A DNA stretch of 9,747 nucleotides from Geobacter sp. Lineage in GTDB: Bacteria; Desulfobacterota; Desulfuromonadia; Geobacterales; Geobacteraceae. Position 1 is the stretch's first letter; every line of letters starts with the position of its first letter. Both the position numbers and the translations under genes were made by a program. The notes below the pieces were generated by a model. It did no database searches. It saw only the letters and a list, made by a program, of their open reading frames with translations, and was not told the origin of the DNA. Positions 1-5,611 of this stretch are shown one piece after another. The stretch lies in contig DNJC01000027.1 in NCBI GenBank assembly GCA_003490025.1, positions 1 to 9,747 of the forward strand. The letters are read 5' to 3'.

Positions 1-96
1 TCACCGGCTCGAATCTACTTCATGAACCGCCGTGTACGGAACCGTACGCACGGTGGTGTGGGAGGACGGCGGGGGTAGCCCCTCCTCCTACCCGAT
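1..96 (+). mobile_element. Group II intron, 3' end only (domains V and VI)
   Basis: Positions 24-59 fold as a group II intron domain V: the arm at about 27-34 (CCGCCGTG) pairs with 49-56 (CACGGTGG), a two-base CG bulge lies on the 3' side, and a distal TACG/CGTA stem is capped by a four-base loop. Domain VI follows: GGAGGA (61-66) pairs with TCCTCC (83-88) and GGGG with CCCC inside. An unpaired A at 90 lies seven bases from the end, where the branch-point A belongs, and the element finishes in CCCGAT, the usual AY ending. The 3' splice junction is therefore placed at 96/97. The intron-encoded reverse transcriptase/maturase and domains I-IV must lie left of the window. A short frame through domain V resembles peptides often mis-annotated in this intron tail; it is not listed as a gene. 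The class is not certain; a bacterial class C-type intron is possible. Confidence 0.8.
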
Positions 97-228
97 GCCG
101 GCGCTCCGCGACTCTCCCCCCTCCCGGCCTCCCCCCTCCGGGGGGGGGAGGAGCAGTTGCCCGTCGGCAAGGGGCTTTTCCGGGGCGGGGCGCGATCCTC
201 TTTAAAAAGATAAAATTTCGCTACCTTT
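97..228. other. GC-rich spacer with a C/G hairpin
   Basis: No gene is seen between the intron end and the promoter of the ferritin-like gene. The notable structure is an inverted repeat: CCTCCCCCC (128-136) pairs with GGGGGGAGG (143-151) around a six-base loop. There is no T tract behind it on either strand, so it is not a convincing terminator. The sequence then changes abruptly to AT-rich at about 200-220. Confidence 0.5.
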
Positions 229-256
229 TTGAAATGCCGTCATTTCCTGTTACTGT
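229..256 (+). promoter_or_regulatory. Possible sigma70 promoter of the ferritin-like/IMPase pair
   Basis: A TTGAAA hexamer (229-234), a 16-base spacer and a weaker TACTGT (251-256) lie in an AT-rich stretch 34 bases before the start codon at 290. The -10 match is only moderate, so this is a tentative call. Confidence 0.35.
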
Positions 257-289
257 TTTCCAGCCGGAAACTACAGATCGGGAGGAACT

Positions 290-766
290 ATGGACTCGAG
301 GGACATGATGCTCCGGAAGGAATGGGACGGGAAGGGGTATTACGAGCGCTGCGGCGCCGAGGCAAGGGTTGCCGGACTTTCTTCGATCTTCAGGATGCTC
401 TCCGAGGACGAGGTGCGGCATGCCGAGGCATTGCGTGCGCTGCAAAGCGGGGCGAGGGTGGAGCTGCCGTACTCCGCCACGCTGGACGGCGCGAAGAGCA
501 TACTGCGCCGGCTCTCCGTCCAGGCGCAGCCGGTTTCCCCCTGCCAGGGTGATCTTCGTCACGCCATGCAGTTCGAGGCGTCGAGCGCCAGGGAGTGCGG
601 GCAGATGGCCCGGCAGGCGCTGCACGGCTGGGAGCGGGAACTCTTCCTCAGGATGGCGGCCGAGGACGAGATGCATTTCACGCTGCTGGAGCAGATGCAG
701 GAGCTGTTCGAGCCGGCGGCAGTCGACGAAGCGGGCGATTGCGAGGACGTGGACGATGCCGATTGA
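290..766 (+). CDS. Ferritin-like (rubrerythrin family) diiron protein
   Basis: This 158-residue protein looks like a four-helix-bundle ferritin-like protein. Known members bind a diiron centre and act in peroxide reduction or iron handling in the cytoplasm. Visible signs are a first helix with E11 and YYE (17-19), a second-helix EDEVRH (39-44) giving an E-x-x-H pair E41/H44, a third-helix FEASS with E96, and a fourth-helix EDEMH (125-129) ending in H129. In rubrerythrins the residue three before this His is normally Glu; here it is D126. There is no C-terminal rubredoxin (paired CxxC) domain, so it is not a full rubrerythrin. The tail (146-158) is strongly acidic. The ATG at 290 follows a clear GGAGGAA ribosome site at 281-287. 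The stop overlaps the next gene by 11 bases, so the two are probably translationally coupled. The family is fairly sure; the substrate is not. Confidence 0.8.
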   Translation: MDSRDMMLRKEWDGKGYYERCGAEARVAGLSSIFRMLSEDEVRHAEALRALQSGARVELPYSATLDGAKSILRRLSVQAQPVSPCQGDLRHAMQFEASSARECGQMARQALHGWERELFLRMAAEDEMHFTLLEQMQELFEPAAVDEAGDCEDVDDAD

Positions 767-1544
767 GGATTCAAGAGCGTTTTTGGAAGTGGCCACAGCC
801 GCGGCCAGGGAGGCGGGCGCCCTGCAAAAGGAGCGGCTCTGGGGAGAGAACGCCCTCTCCTACAAGGGGGAGACGGATCTCGTCACCGAGGTCGACCGCC
901 GCTGCGAGGAATTGATCGTGAACCGCATCGCCCTGGCCTTCCCCGAGCACAGCTTCCTCGCCGAGGAGAAGGAGTACCAGGGCGGCAGCGCCCCGTTCAA
1001 GTGGATCATCGACCCCCTGGACGGGACCACCAACTTCGCGCACGGCTTCCCCTGGTTCTGCGTTTCCATCGCGCTTGAGCGCGAAGGGGAAATCGTCCTG
1101 GGGGCGATCTACCACTGCATGATGGATGAGCTTTTCACCGCGGTAAAGGGGGGCGGGGCCTTTTTGAACGGGGTCGCCATCGGCGTCTCGAAAAGGGCCC
1201 CCCTCAGGCAGTCCCTGGTCGCCACCGGGTTTCCGTACGACCTTGCCCGTGACAACGAGAACAACTTCGGCAACTTCGTGGAGCTGCACCTGGCGGCGAG
1301 GGGAGTGCGGCGGGCCGGGGCCGCGGCGCTCGACCTGGCCTATGTCGCTGCGGGGAGGCTGGACGGCTACTGGGAGTGCAAGCTGAAACCGTGGGACGTG
1401 GCCGCCGGCTCCCTGCTGGTGGCGGAGGCCGGTGGGATGGTAACCAACCACGGCGGGCTCCCGTATTCCGTCTACGACCACCGCATCCTTGCCTCGAACG
1501 GTCTCATCCACGAGGAGATGGTCCGTCTGCTGAACCGCGAGTGA
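756..1544 (+). CDS. Inositol monophosphatase family protein (SuhB-like)
   Basis: This 262-residue enzyme belongs to the Mg2+-dependent inositol monophosphatase family, which removes phosphate from inositol phosphates or related sugar phosphates; some relatives act on fructose-1,6-bisphosphate or PAP. The full metal site is visible: E70 in LAEEKEY, then WIIDPLDGTTNF (83-94) with D86 and D89 and the DGTTN phosphate loop, and D214 in the second signature WDVAAGS followed by EAGG. D47 lies in TEVD. Length is normal for the family (about 260-275). The start at 756 was chosen because it gives the normal family N terminus and has a GAGGA site at 743-747; the same frame is open further left but lies inside the ferritin-like gene in another frame. 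It overlaps that gene by 11 bases. E. coli SuhB also affects rRNA antitermination, but nothing here shows that role. Substrate is unproven. Confidence 0.9.
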   Translation: MPIEDSRAFLEVATAAAREAGALQKERLWGENALSYKGETDLVTEVDRRCEELIVNRIALAFPEHSFLAEEKEYQGGSAPFKWIIDPLDGTTNFAHGFPWFCVSIALEREGEIVLGAIYHCMMDELFTAVKGGGAFLNGVAIGVSKRAPLRQSLVATGFPYDLARDNENNFGNFVELHLAARGVRRAGAAALDLAYVAAGRLDGYWECKLKPWDVAAGSLLVAEAGGMVTNHGGLPYSVYDHRILASNGLIHEEMVRLLNRE

Positions 1545-1548
1545 CCCA

Positions 1549-1580
1549 TCCCCACCCTGTCCCCCTTGAAGGGGAGGGGG
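1549..1580. repeat. GC-rich palindromic element (REP-like)
   Basis: Directly after the IMPase stop, a CCCC-ttgaa-GGGG hairpin core (1562-1574) is flanked by further C-rich and G-rich arms (CCCAC.CCTG and AGGGGG). The look is that of small dispersed palindromes common between genes in Geobacter-like genomes. There is no T run, so a rho-independent terminator is not supported. A second short palindrome, TTCCGCGGAA, lies at 1584-1593. Confidence 0.4.
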
Positions 1581-1604
1581 GAATTCCGCGGAAGCCGTCG
1601 CTGG

Positions 1605-1639
1605 TCGTCCATCGTCAATCGTCAATTGTCCATTGTCAA
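1605..1639. repeat. Heptanucleotide tandem repeat, five copies
   Basis: Five consecutive 7-base units fit the consensus T[C/T]GTC[C/A]A: TCGTCCA, TCGTCAA, TCGTCAA, TTGTCCA, TTGTCAA. A partial sixth unit (TTGTTTC) runs into the ald stop codon at 1645-1647. The array lies between the converging 3' ends of the IMPase gene and ald. Confidence 0.7.
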
Positions 1640-1644
1640 TTGTT

Positions 1645-2769
1645 TCAGGGAATCGAGATCAGGAGCCTGTCCACCGGCGTGTATTCCATGCCGAACGCCT
1701 CGGCAACCCCCTGGTAGGTGATTCTGCCGAGCGCCATGTTGATCCCGGACTTTATGCCGGGGTTGGTCCGCGCCACCTCGCGCCACTCCCCTGCCGCGAT
1801 CGCCACGGCAAAGGGGAGGGTGGCGTTGGTGAGGGCGACGGTCGAGGTGAGCGGCACGGCGCCGGGCATGTTGGCGACGCAGTAATGCAGGATACCCTCC
1901 ACCTCGTAGGTCGGCTCCTTGTGGGTGGTCGGGCGCGAGGTCTCGAAGCATCCCCCCTGGTCTATCGCCACGTCGATCAGCACGGTCCCCTTCTTCATCG
2001 TCTTCAGCATCTCCCGGGTCACGAGCTTGGGCGCCTTGGCGCCGCGCAAGAGCACCGCCCCTATCACCACGTCCGCCTCCCGCAGCAGGTCGCGGACGGC
2101 GGCCGGAGAGGACATGAGCGGGAAGCAGTTCTTCGGCATGACCTCGGAGAGGTGGCGCAGCCGGGGGAGGCTCGCCTCCAGCAGGTAGACCTTCGCTCCC
2201 AGCCCGCAGAGCATCTGCGCCGCGTGGGTTCCGACCACCCCGCCCCCCAGCACCAGGACGGTGGCAGGGGCGACCCCCGGGACCCCGCCCAGGAGTATGC
2301 CGCGCCCACCCTGCGCCCGTTCCGAGTATTTCGCCGCCTCCTGGGCCGCCATCCTCCCGGCCACCTCGCTCATCGGGGTGAGAAGCGGCAGCGAGTTGTC
2401 GAGGTCGGTAATGGTCTCGTAGGCTATGGCGACCGCTCCCGTGGCGAGCATGGCGCGGGTAAGCTCCAGGGAGGCGGCGAAGTGGAAGTAGGTGAAGACG
2501 ATCTGCCCCTCCCGGATCATGCCGTACTCGGAGGGTTGCGGCTCCTTCACGTGCATCACCATGTCGGAGCGGGCGAAGATCTCGGCCGGCGTGGCCACGA
2601 TCTCGGCTCCGCCCCCCCGGTACGACTCGTTGCTGAAGCCGCTCCCCACCCCCGCCAGGGCCTCGACCAGCACCGTGTGCCCGTGCGCCACCAGCACCTC
2701 GACCCCCGCCGGCGTCATGGAGACCCGGTTCTCCTCGGTCTTTATCTCCTTCAATACCCCCACGATCAT
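1645..2769 (-). CDS. ald: Alanine dehydrogenase
   Basis: This 374-residue protein is NAD-dependent L-alanine dehydrogenase, which interconverts L-alanine and pyruvate plus ammonia in the cytoplasm. It starts with the typical MIVGVLKEIK and carries the known active-site residues at the family positions: R15 and K75 (in HVKEP) for substrate binding, H96 (in YFHF) as catalytic acid/base, and D270 (in AIDQGG). The NAD-binding Rossmann loop is GGGVVG (175-180), ending at E198, where most relatives have Asp; an acidic residue here still favours NAD over NADP. Length is normal. The ATG at 2767-2769 follows a GAGGGAAG-type ribosome site, and a promoter is seen at 2825-2852. The gene stands alone, divergent from a universal stress protein gene. 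It may supply pyruvate and ammonia from alanine or make alanine in excess carbon; the sequence does not say which direction dominates. Confidence 0.96.
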   Translation of the reverse strand: MIVGVLKEIKTEENRVSMTPAGVEVLVAHGHTVLVEALAGVGSGFSNESYRGGGAEIVATPAEIFARSDMVMHVKEPQPSEYGMIREGQIVFTYFHFAASLELTRAMLATGAVAIAYETITDLDNSLPLLTPMSEVAGRMAAQEAAKYSERAQGGRGILLGGVPGVAPATVLVLGGGVVGTHAAQMLCGLGAKVYLLEASLPRLRHLSEVMPKNCFPLMSSPAAVRDLLREADVVIGAVLLRGAKAPKLVTREMLKTMKKGTVLIDVAIDQGGCFETSRPTTHKEPTYEVEGILHYCVANMPGAVPLTSTVALTNATLPFAVAIAAGEWREVARTNPGIKSGINMALGRITYQGVAEAFGMEYTPVDRLLISIP

Positions 2770-2824
2770 CGCTTCCCTCTCTTTCGGCCGGACATCTCAG
2801 GCCTCATTAGCTGCTGCCGGATTA

Positions 2825-2852
2825 ATTCTCACCTCAAAACGACGGCTGTCAA
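2825..2852 (-). promoter_or_regulatory. Probable sigma70 promoter of ald
   Basis: Read on the minus strand, a perfect TTGACA (2847-2852) is followed by a 16-base spacer and GAGAAT (2825-2830, four of six consensus bases). Transcription would start near 2817, giving a leader of about 50 bases before the ald ATG. Confidence 0.5.
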
Positions 2853-2941
2853 TGCCCGGTCCACAGTCCGCTGTTTTAGAAAGGGAAGCCTGGCAGGCAA
2901 AAGGGCCATCGACGGGGCGAACCGTCCGTGAAAATAGGAGT
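2853..2941. promoter_or_regulatory. Divergent promoter interval with three inverted repeats
   Basis: Between the two -35 elements of the divergent ald and stress-protein promoters lie three small inverted repeats: ACAG-tccg-CTGT (2863-2874), GCCT-ggc-AGGC (2888-2898) and GACGG-ggcgaa-CCGTC (2911-2926). Their place upstream of both promoters fits operator sites for a regulator of one or both genes. No particular regulator family is recognised. Confidence 0.35.
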
Positions 2942-2969
2942 TTGAAAATGTGATGCAATGTTTTATAGT
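2942..2969 (+). promoter_or_regulatory. Probable sigma70 promoter of the universal stress protein gene
   Basis: TTGAAA (2942-2947), a 16-base spacer and TATAGT (2964-2969) form a good sigma70-type promoter. The predicted start near 2976 leaves a leader of about 37 bases. Because this places the RNA start downstream of an in-frame ATG at 2950, it also supports the later start codon at 3013. Confidence 0.6.
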
Positions 2970-3012
2970 TGTGCTGCCGTTTACCCGACAATCCCATTTC
3001 CGGAGGAAGCAG

Positions 3013-3468
3013 ATGCTAAACCTGCGCAAGAAGGTCCTGGTAGCCATCGACGGCTCGCCCCTGTCGGACAAGGCTGCGGAAGAGGCGGTCCGCTTCGCCG
3101 CCGGGATCCCGAGCCAGTTCAAGAGCAAGGTCTACGGGCTCCTGGTGCTTCCCAACGCCCCGCGCAACACCTTCACCGACTTCGTCCCGTCGCGCCCCAT
3201 CACCGAGCAGGCGCAATGGACCGAGCTGAAGGAGCGGATCTTCTACGTCGTGGAGAAGATCGCGGCGGAGCAGGAGGTGCCGCTGGAGACGGCCGTGGTG
3301 TACGGGGATCCCGCCGAGGAGCTGCTGCGCTTCGCCCAGAACGAGGAGGTCGACGTCATCGTCATCGGGAGCACCGGGAAGGGGTTCCTGAAGAGGAAGC
3401 TCCTGGGGAGCGTGTCGCACAAGGTGGTGCGGGACGCGAAGTGTTCGGTCTACGTGGTCAGGGGGTAG
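3013..3468 (+). CDS. Universal stress protein (UspA family, ATP-binding type)
   Basis: This 151-residue protein is a single-domain universal stress protein, a cytoplasmic alpha/beta nucleotide-binding protein linked to survival under starvation or stress. It opens with the family pattern KVLVAIDGSPLSDKAAEEA, and near the end VDVIVIGSTGKG-FLKRKLLGS matches the ATP-binding pattern G-2x-G-9x-G(S/T) exactly; VYVVRG forms the last strand. This puts it in the ATP-binding (MJ0577-like) group rather than the non-binding UspA group. The ATG at 3013 is chosen over an in-frame ATG at 2950 because it follows the strong GGAGGAAG site at 3002-3009 and gives the usual N terminus. The last 11 bases overlap the 3' end of the converging TIM-barrel gene. 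The stress that induces it is unknown. Confidence 0.93.
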   Translation: MLNLRKKVLVAIDGSPLSDKAAEEAVRFAAGIPSQFKSKVYGLLVLPNAPRNTFTDFVPSRPITEQAQWTELKERIFYVVEKIAAEQEVPLETAVVYGDPAEELLRFAQNEEVDVIVIGSTGKGFLKRKLLGSVSHKVVRDAKCSVYVVRG

Positions 3469-4252
3469 CCTTGGCCGTCTCCGCCCTCAGGTAGGCGAGG
3501 ATCTCCTTCAGGCTCTCGACGATGATCTGCCCCCCCTTGGGGAACTCGTGGGGGGAGAGTTCCAGCGTGAGGATGTCGTTGTAGGCGGTGTTCCTCAGGT
3601 GGTTCAGGAAGCGGGTCAGCGGGAGTATGCCGTGCCCCGGGAGGAGGTGCTGCCGCCCGTGGCCGTAGTCCGAGAAGTGGATGTTCCTGATCCGCCCGCT
3701 GTTGTAGAAGAGGTAGAAGTCGTTGATGAAGTTCGCCTTCCCCGACCCCATGTGCGTGCAGTCGAAGGTGAGGTAGAGGTTTCTCTCCTTGAGGAACTCG
3801 ATCATCTTCTGGGTCTCGGACAGGATGTAGCCGTTGATCCGGTACTTCCCCGTCCACGGCATGTTCTCCAGGGTCAGCGCCACCTGGTTCCCCCCGATCT
3901 CCTTCTGAAAATCCTGCACCCGGTACAGCCAGCGCCAGTAGTTGATCTCCATGCCGACCCATGAGGGGGGGTGGAAATTGACCAGCCCGACGCCGCAGTC
4001 GGCCGCGATCTCGACGCAGCGCTTCAGCGCGTCGACCGGGCTCCCCCAGCCGTCCAGCGGCATGAACGGCGCGTGCATCGAGAAGATCGGGACGGTTTCG
4101 GCGAGTTCCCTGATCAGCCGGCGCGAGTTGACCTTCTGGAACTCCTGGTTGATCACCAGTTCCATTCCGTCGAACCCGGCCTCCCTGGCCATGGCGAACG
4201 CCTTTTGCAGCCGGAAGATGAACAGAGTCCCCGTGCTGAGGGAAATACGCAT
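3458..4252 (-). CDS. Sugar phosphate isomerase/epimerase-like TIM barrel (endonuclease IV fold)
   Basis: This 264-residue protein is a member of the xylose isomerase-like/AP endonuclease 2 TIM-barrel superfamily. Likely metal ligands fall at barrel strand ends: H60 (MHAPF), H94 (NFHPP), E129 (LTLENMP), D164 and H167 (TFDCTHMG, a D-x-x-H pair), H192 (NIHFSD), H207 and E231 (LTLELSPHEF). This order resembles the zinc ligands of endonuclease IV (H, E, D-x-x-H, H, E), so a divalent-metal active site is likely. Whether it is a nuclease, isomerase or epimerase cannot be told from sequence. No signal peptide or membrane segment is present. The ATG at 4250-4252 has a GGAAAGGG site before it and lies 11 bases after the upstream gene's stop, so it is probably the last gene of the symporter unit. 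Its 3' end overlaps the converging stress-protein gene by 11 bases. Confidence 0.8.
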   Translation of the reverse strand: MRISLSTGTLFIFRLQKAFAMAREAGFDGMELVINQEFQKVNSRRLIRELAETVPIFSMHAPFMPLDGWGSPVDALKRCVEIAADCGVGLVNFHPPSWVGMEINYWRWLYRVQDFQKEIGGNQVALTLENMPWTGKYRINGYILSETQKMIEFLKERNLYLTFDCTHMGSGKANFINDFYLFYNSGRIRNIHFSDYGHGRQHLLPGHGILPLTRFLNHLRNTAYNDILTLELSPHEFPKGGQIIVESLKEILAYLRAETAKATP

Positions 4253-4263
4253 ACGACCCTTTC

Positions 4264-5535
4264 CTATAGCTGTCCCACCATTTTCTGGTAGGCGATCTTC
4301 TGCAGGCTGAGAACCGCCTCCACCGCCTCCCTGATCCTTTGGTCCCGCTCCAGGGAGAACTCCTCGGGGTTGGCGAAGGCGCCCCCCTGCTCGGTGCGGA
4401 TCTCGCTCTCGATCCTGAGCTGCATGAAGCACTGGAACGCCTTCAAAAGCCGATCCGCCAGATCGACGTCGAGGGCTCCCCGCTCCAGGAGCGCCCGGAC
4501 CCGCTGCACGCTTCCCCCTCCGTGCACCCCCGCCTGCACCGCCATGGCGCGCAGGGTCATCATCATGGGGAGAAGGGCCAGCTCCTCCAGGTCGATCTCC
4601 CCCTTGTGCTCGCCGCTTCGGACCAGCCGCCACCTGCCGAAGCGCCCCAGGGCAAGCGGCAGGGTGATCACCCGGCGCGCGACCTGCATGAAGGGGTCGC
4701 GGTTCTTCTGCTCCTTGATGCAAAGCGCCGCGGCGGAGAGCGCCTGGGCCCCCAGCGGCTCGTAACCGGTCAGGAAGCGCAGGTCCGCCATAGCCTCCAG
4801 GCGCCATTTCCAGTCCTGTATCGGCTGCGGCTCCGGCCGCGGCGCGATGTCGAACGGGGTGACCGGGGCGAGGAAAGCGCCCCCCGCCGCCTCCCTGGGC
4901 TCTCTGCCGTCCGCCAGGAGCGCGCGCCACTCGAGGAGCGAGCCGTGCCAGAGCATCTCCTCGCCCGCCAAAAGACCCGCCTCCCTGAACGAAAGGAGCA
5001 GCTGGCGGCTGAACAGGAAAAAACGGGGGGAGTCGAGTTCGTGCAGCAGCAGGTAGCGGTTGTTGCCGTGCAGGGTCTCCTCCTCCCGCCCGCGGTCGCC
5101 GGAGACCAGCAGTGCGTAGATCGGGGCCCTCCCCTGACCGAGCTGCAGCATCCGCTCTTCGGCGAGTTCTATGGCGCGCGCGAGGAGAGCGTCGTGCAGC
5201 GAGCAGCAGGCCCCGCAAAGGGCGAGAACGGAGCTGCGGCGCCTGAAATGCGCCGTGACCACCTCGTGGTAGCGTCCCCTGATCGGCTGCAGCTGCAAGG
5301 GGGATTCCGCCTCCCGGATGGAGCGGTGCAGGGAGGAGAGTTCCTCGTCCAGTTGCGACTCGTAGGAAAGCTCTTCCTCGACGGAGGCGATCACCGCCCC
5401 GAGGAAGCTCTCCGCCTCGCGCGCGGTGCTGCGCGCCCACTTGCGGTCGAGCCTCTCCCGTAGCCTCTCGACCAGCTCCACGCTGGCGCGCCACTGCATG
5501 ATATCGCTTCCCTTGCTTCCCAACAGCATCGGCAT
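4264..5535 (-). CDS. DUF294-like protein with degenerate nucleotidyltransferase site
   Basis: This is about 423 residues and is a paralogue of the DUF294 protein at 7470-8687. The two share the end of the nucleotidyltransferase domain and the C-terminal DUF294_C domain: both have SGEHKG (307-312 here), a VQR segment, and a final SL.RD.R.R..... LQKI pattern. The catalytic region differs sharply. Where the paralogue has GSDGREE and DQD, this protein has GDRGREE (146-152) and NNR (158-160), and the third Asp (paralogue D226) aligns with R245. All three metal-binding carboxylates are thus gone, so it is probably catalytically dead. The N-terminal ~95 residues are predicted helical; CGACC (107-111) is an unusual cysteine cluster. 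The ATG at 5535 follows GGAG six bases upstream; ATG 5499 or TTG 5562 are alternatives. It lies between the large symporter subunit and the TIM-barrel gene. Confidence 0.75.
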   Translation of the reverse strand: MPMLLGSKGSDIMQWRASVELVERLRERLDRKWARSTAREAESFLGAVIASVEEELSYESQLDEELSSLHRSIREAESPLQLQPIRGRYHEVVTAHFRRRSSVLALCGACCSLHDALLARAIELAEERMLQLGQGRAPIYALLVSGDRGREEETLHGNNRYLLLHELDSPRFFLFSRQLLLSFREAGLLAGEEMLWHGSLLEWRALLADGREPREAAGGAFLAPVTPFDIAPRPEPQPIQDWKWRLEAMADLRFLTGYEPLGAQALSAAALCIKEQKNRDPFMQVARRVITLPLALGRFGRWRLVRSGEHKGEIDLEELALLPMMMTLRAMAVQAGVHGGGSVQRVRALLERGALDVDLADRLLKAFQCFMQLRIESEIRTEQGGAFANPEEFSLERDQRIREAVEAVLSLQKIAYQKMVGQL

Positions 5536-5588
5536 GTGCGGCTCCAATCGCCTCTCCCGCAACGAACGGGGGGCATAGCGTCGGCTCT

Positions 5589-5611
5589 ATCCCCCTTCGG
5601 CGGGGGGTGAT
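5589..5611. other. Intergenic hairpin between symporter and degenerate DUF294 gene
   Basis: ATC-CCCC (5589-5595) can pair with GGGG..GAT (to 5611) around a TTCGGC-containing loop. On the transcribed minus strand the stem directly follows the symporter stop codon. It lacks a T tract, so it is more likely an RNA-stabilising or attenuating hairpin than a terminator. Confidence 0.35.

Noticed and set aside
1..110. Short open frame through the intron tail
   Set aside because: It reads through domains V and VI, whose RNA structure explains the sequence; such peptides are recurrent mis-annotations.
128..151. C/G hairpin considered as a terminator
   Set aside because: There is no T tract on either strand; it may just be a GC-rich palindrome in the intron target region.
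369..755. An N-terminal extension of the IMPase reading frame
   Set aside because: It overlaps the ferritin-like gene in another frame, has an Arg/Cys-rich shadow composition, and the family N terminus begins at 756.
1633..2931. A 432-codon plus-strand frame opposite ald
   Set aside because: It is an antisense shadow of ald with no family-like motifs.
2881..2940. Possible riboswitch upstream of the stress-protein gene
   Set aside because: The two small hairpins do not match any riboswitch core I know (cyclic-di-GMP, cobalamin, glycine, fluoride), and they lie upstream of the predicted transcription start.
2950..3012. An earlier ATG for the universal stress protein
   Set aside because: It lies within the promoter and upstream of the predicted transcription start, has no ribosome site, and the family begins at the ATG at 3013.
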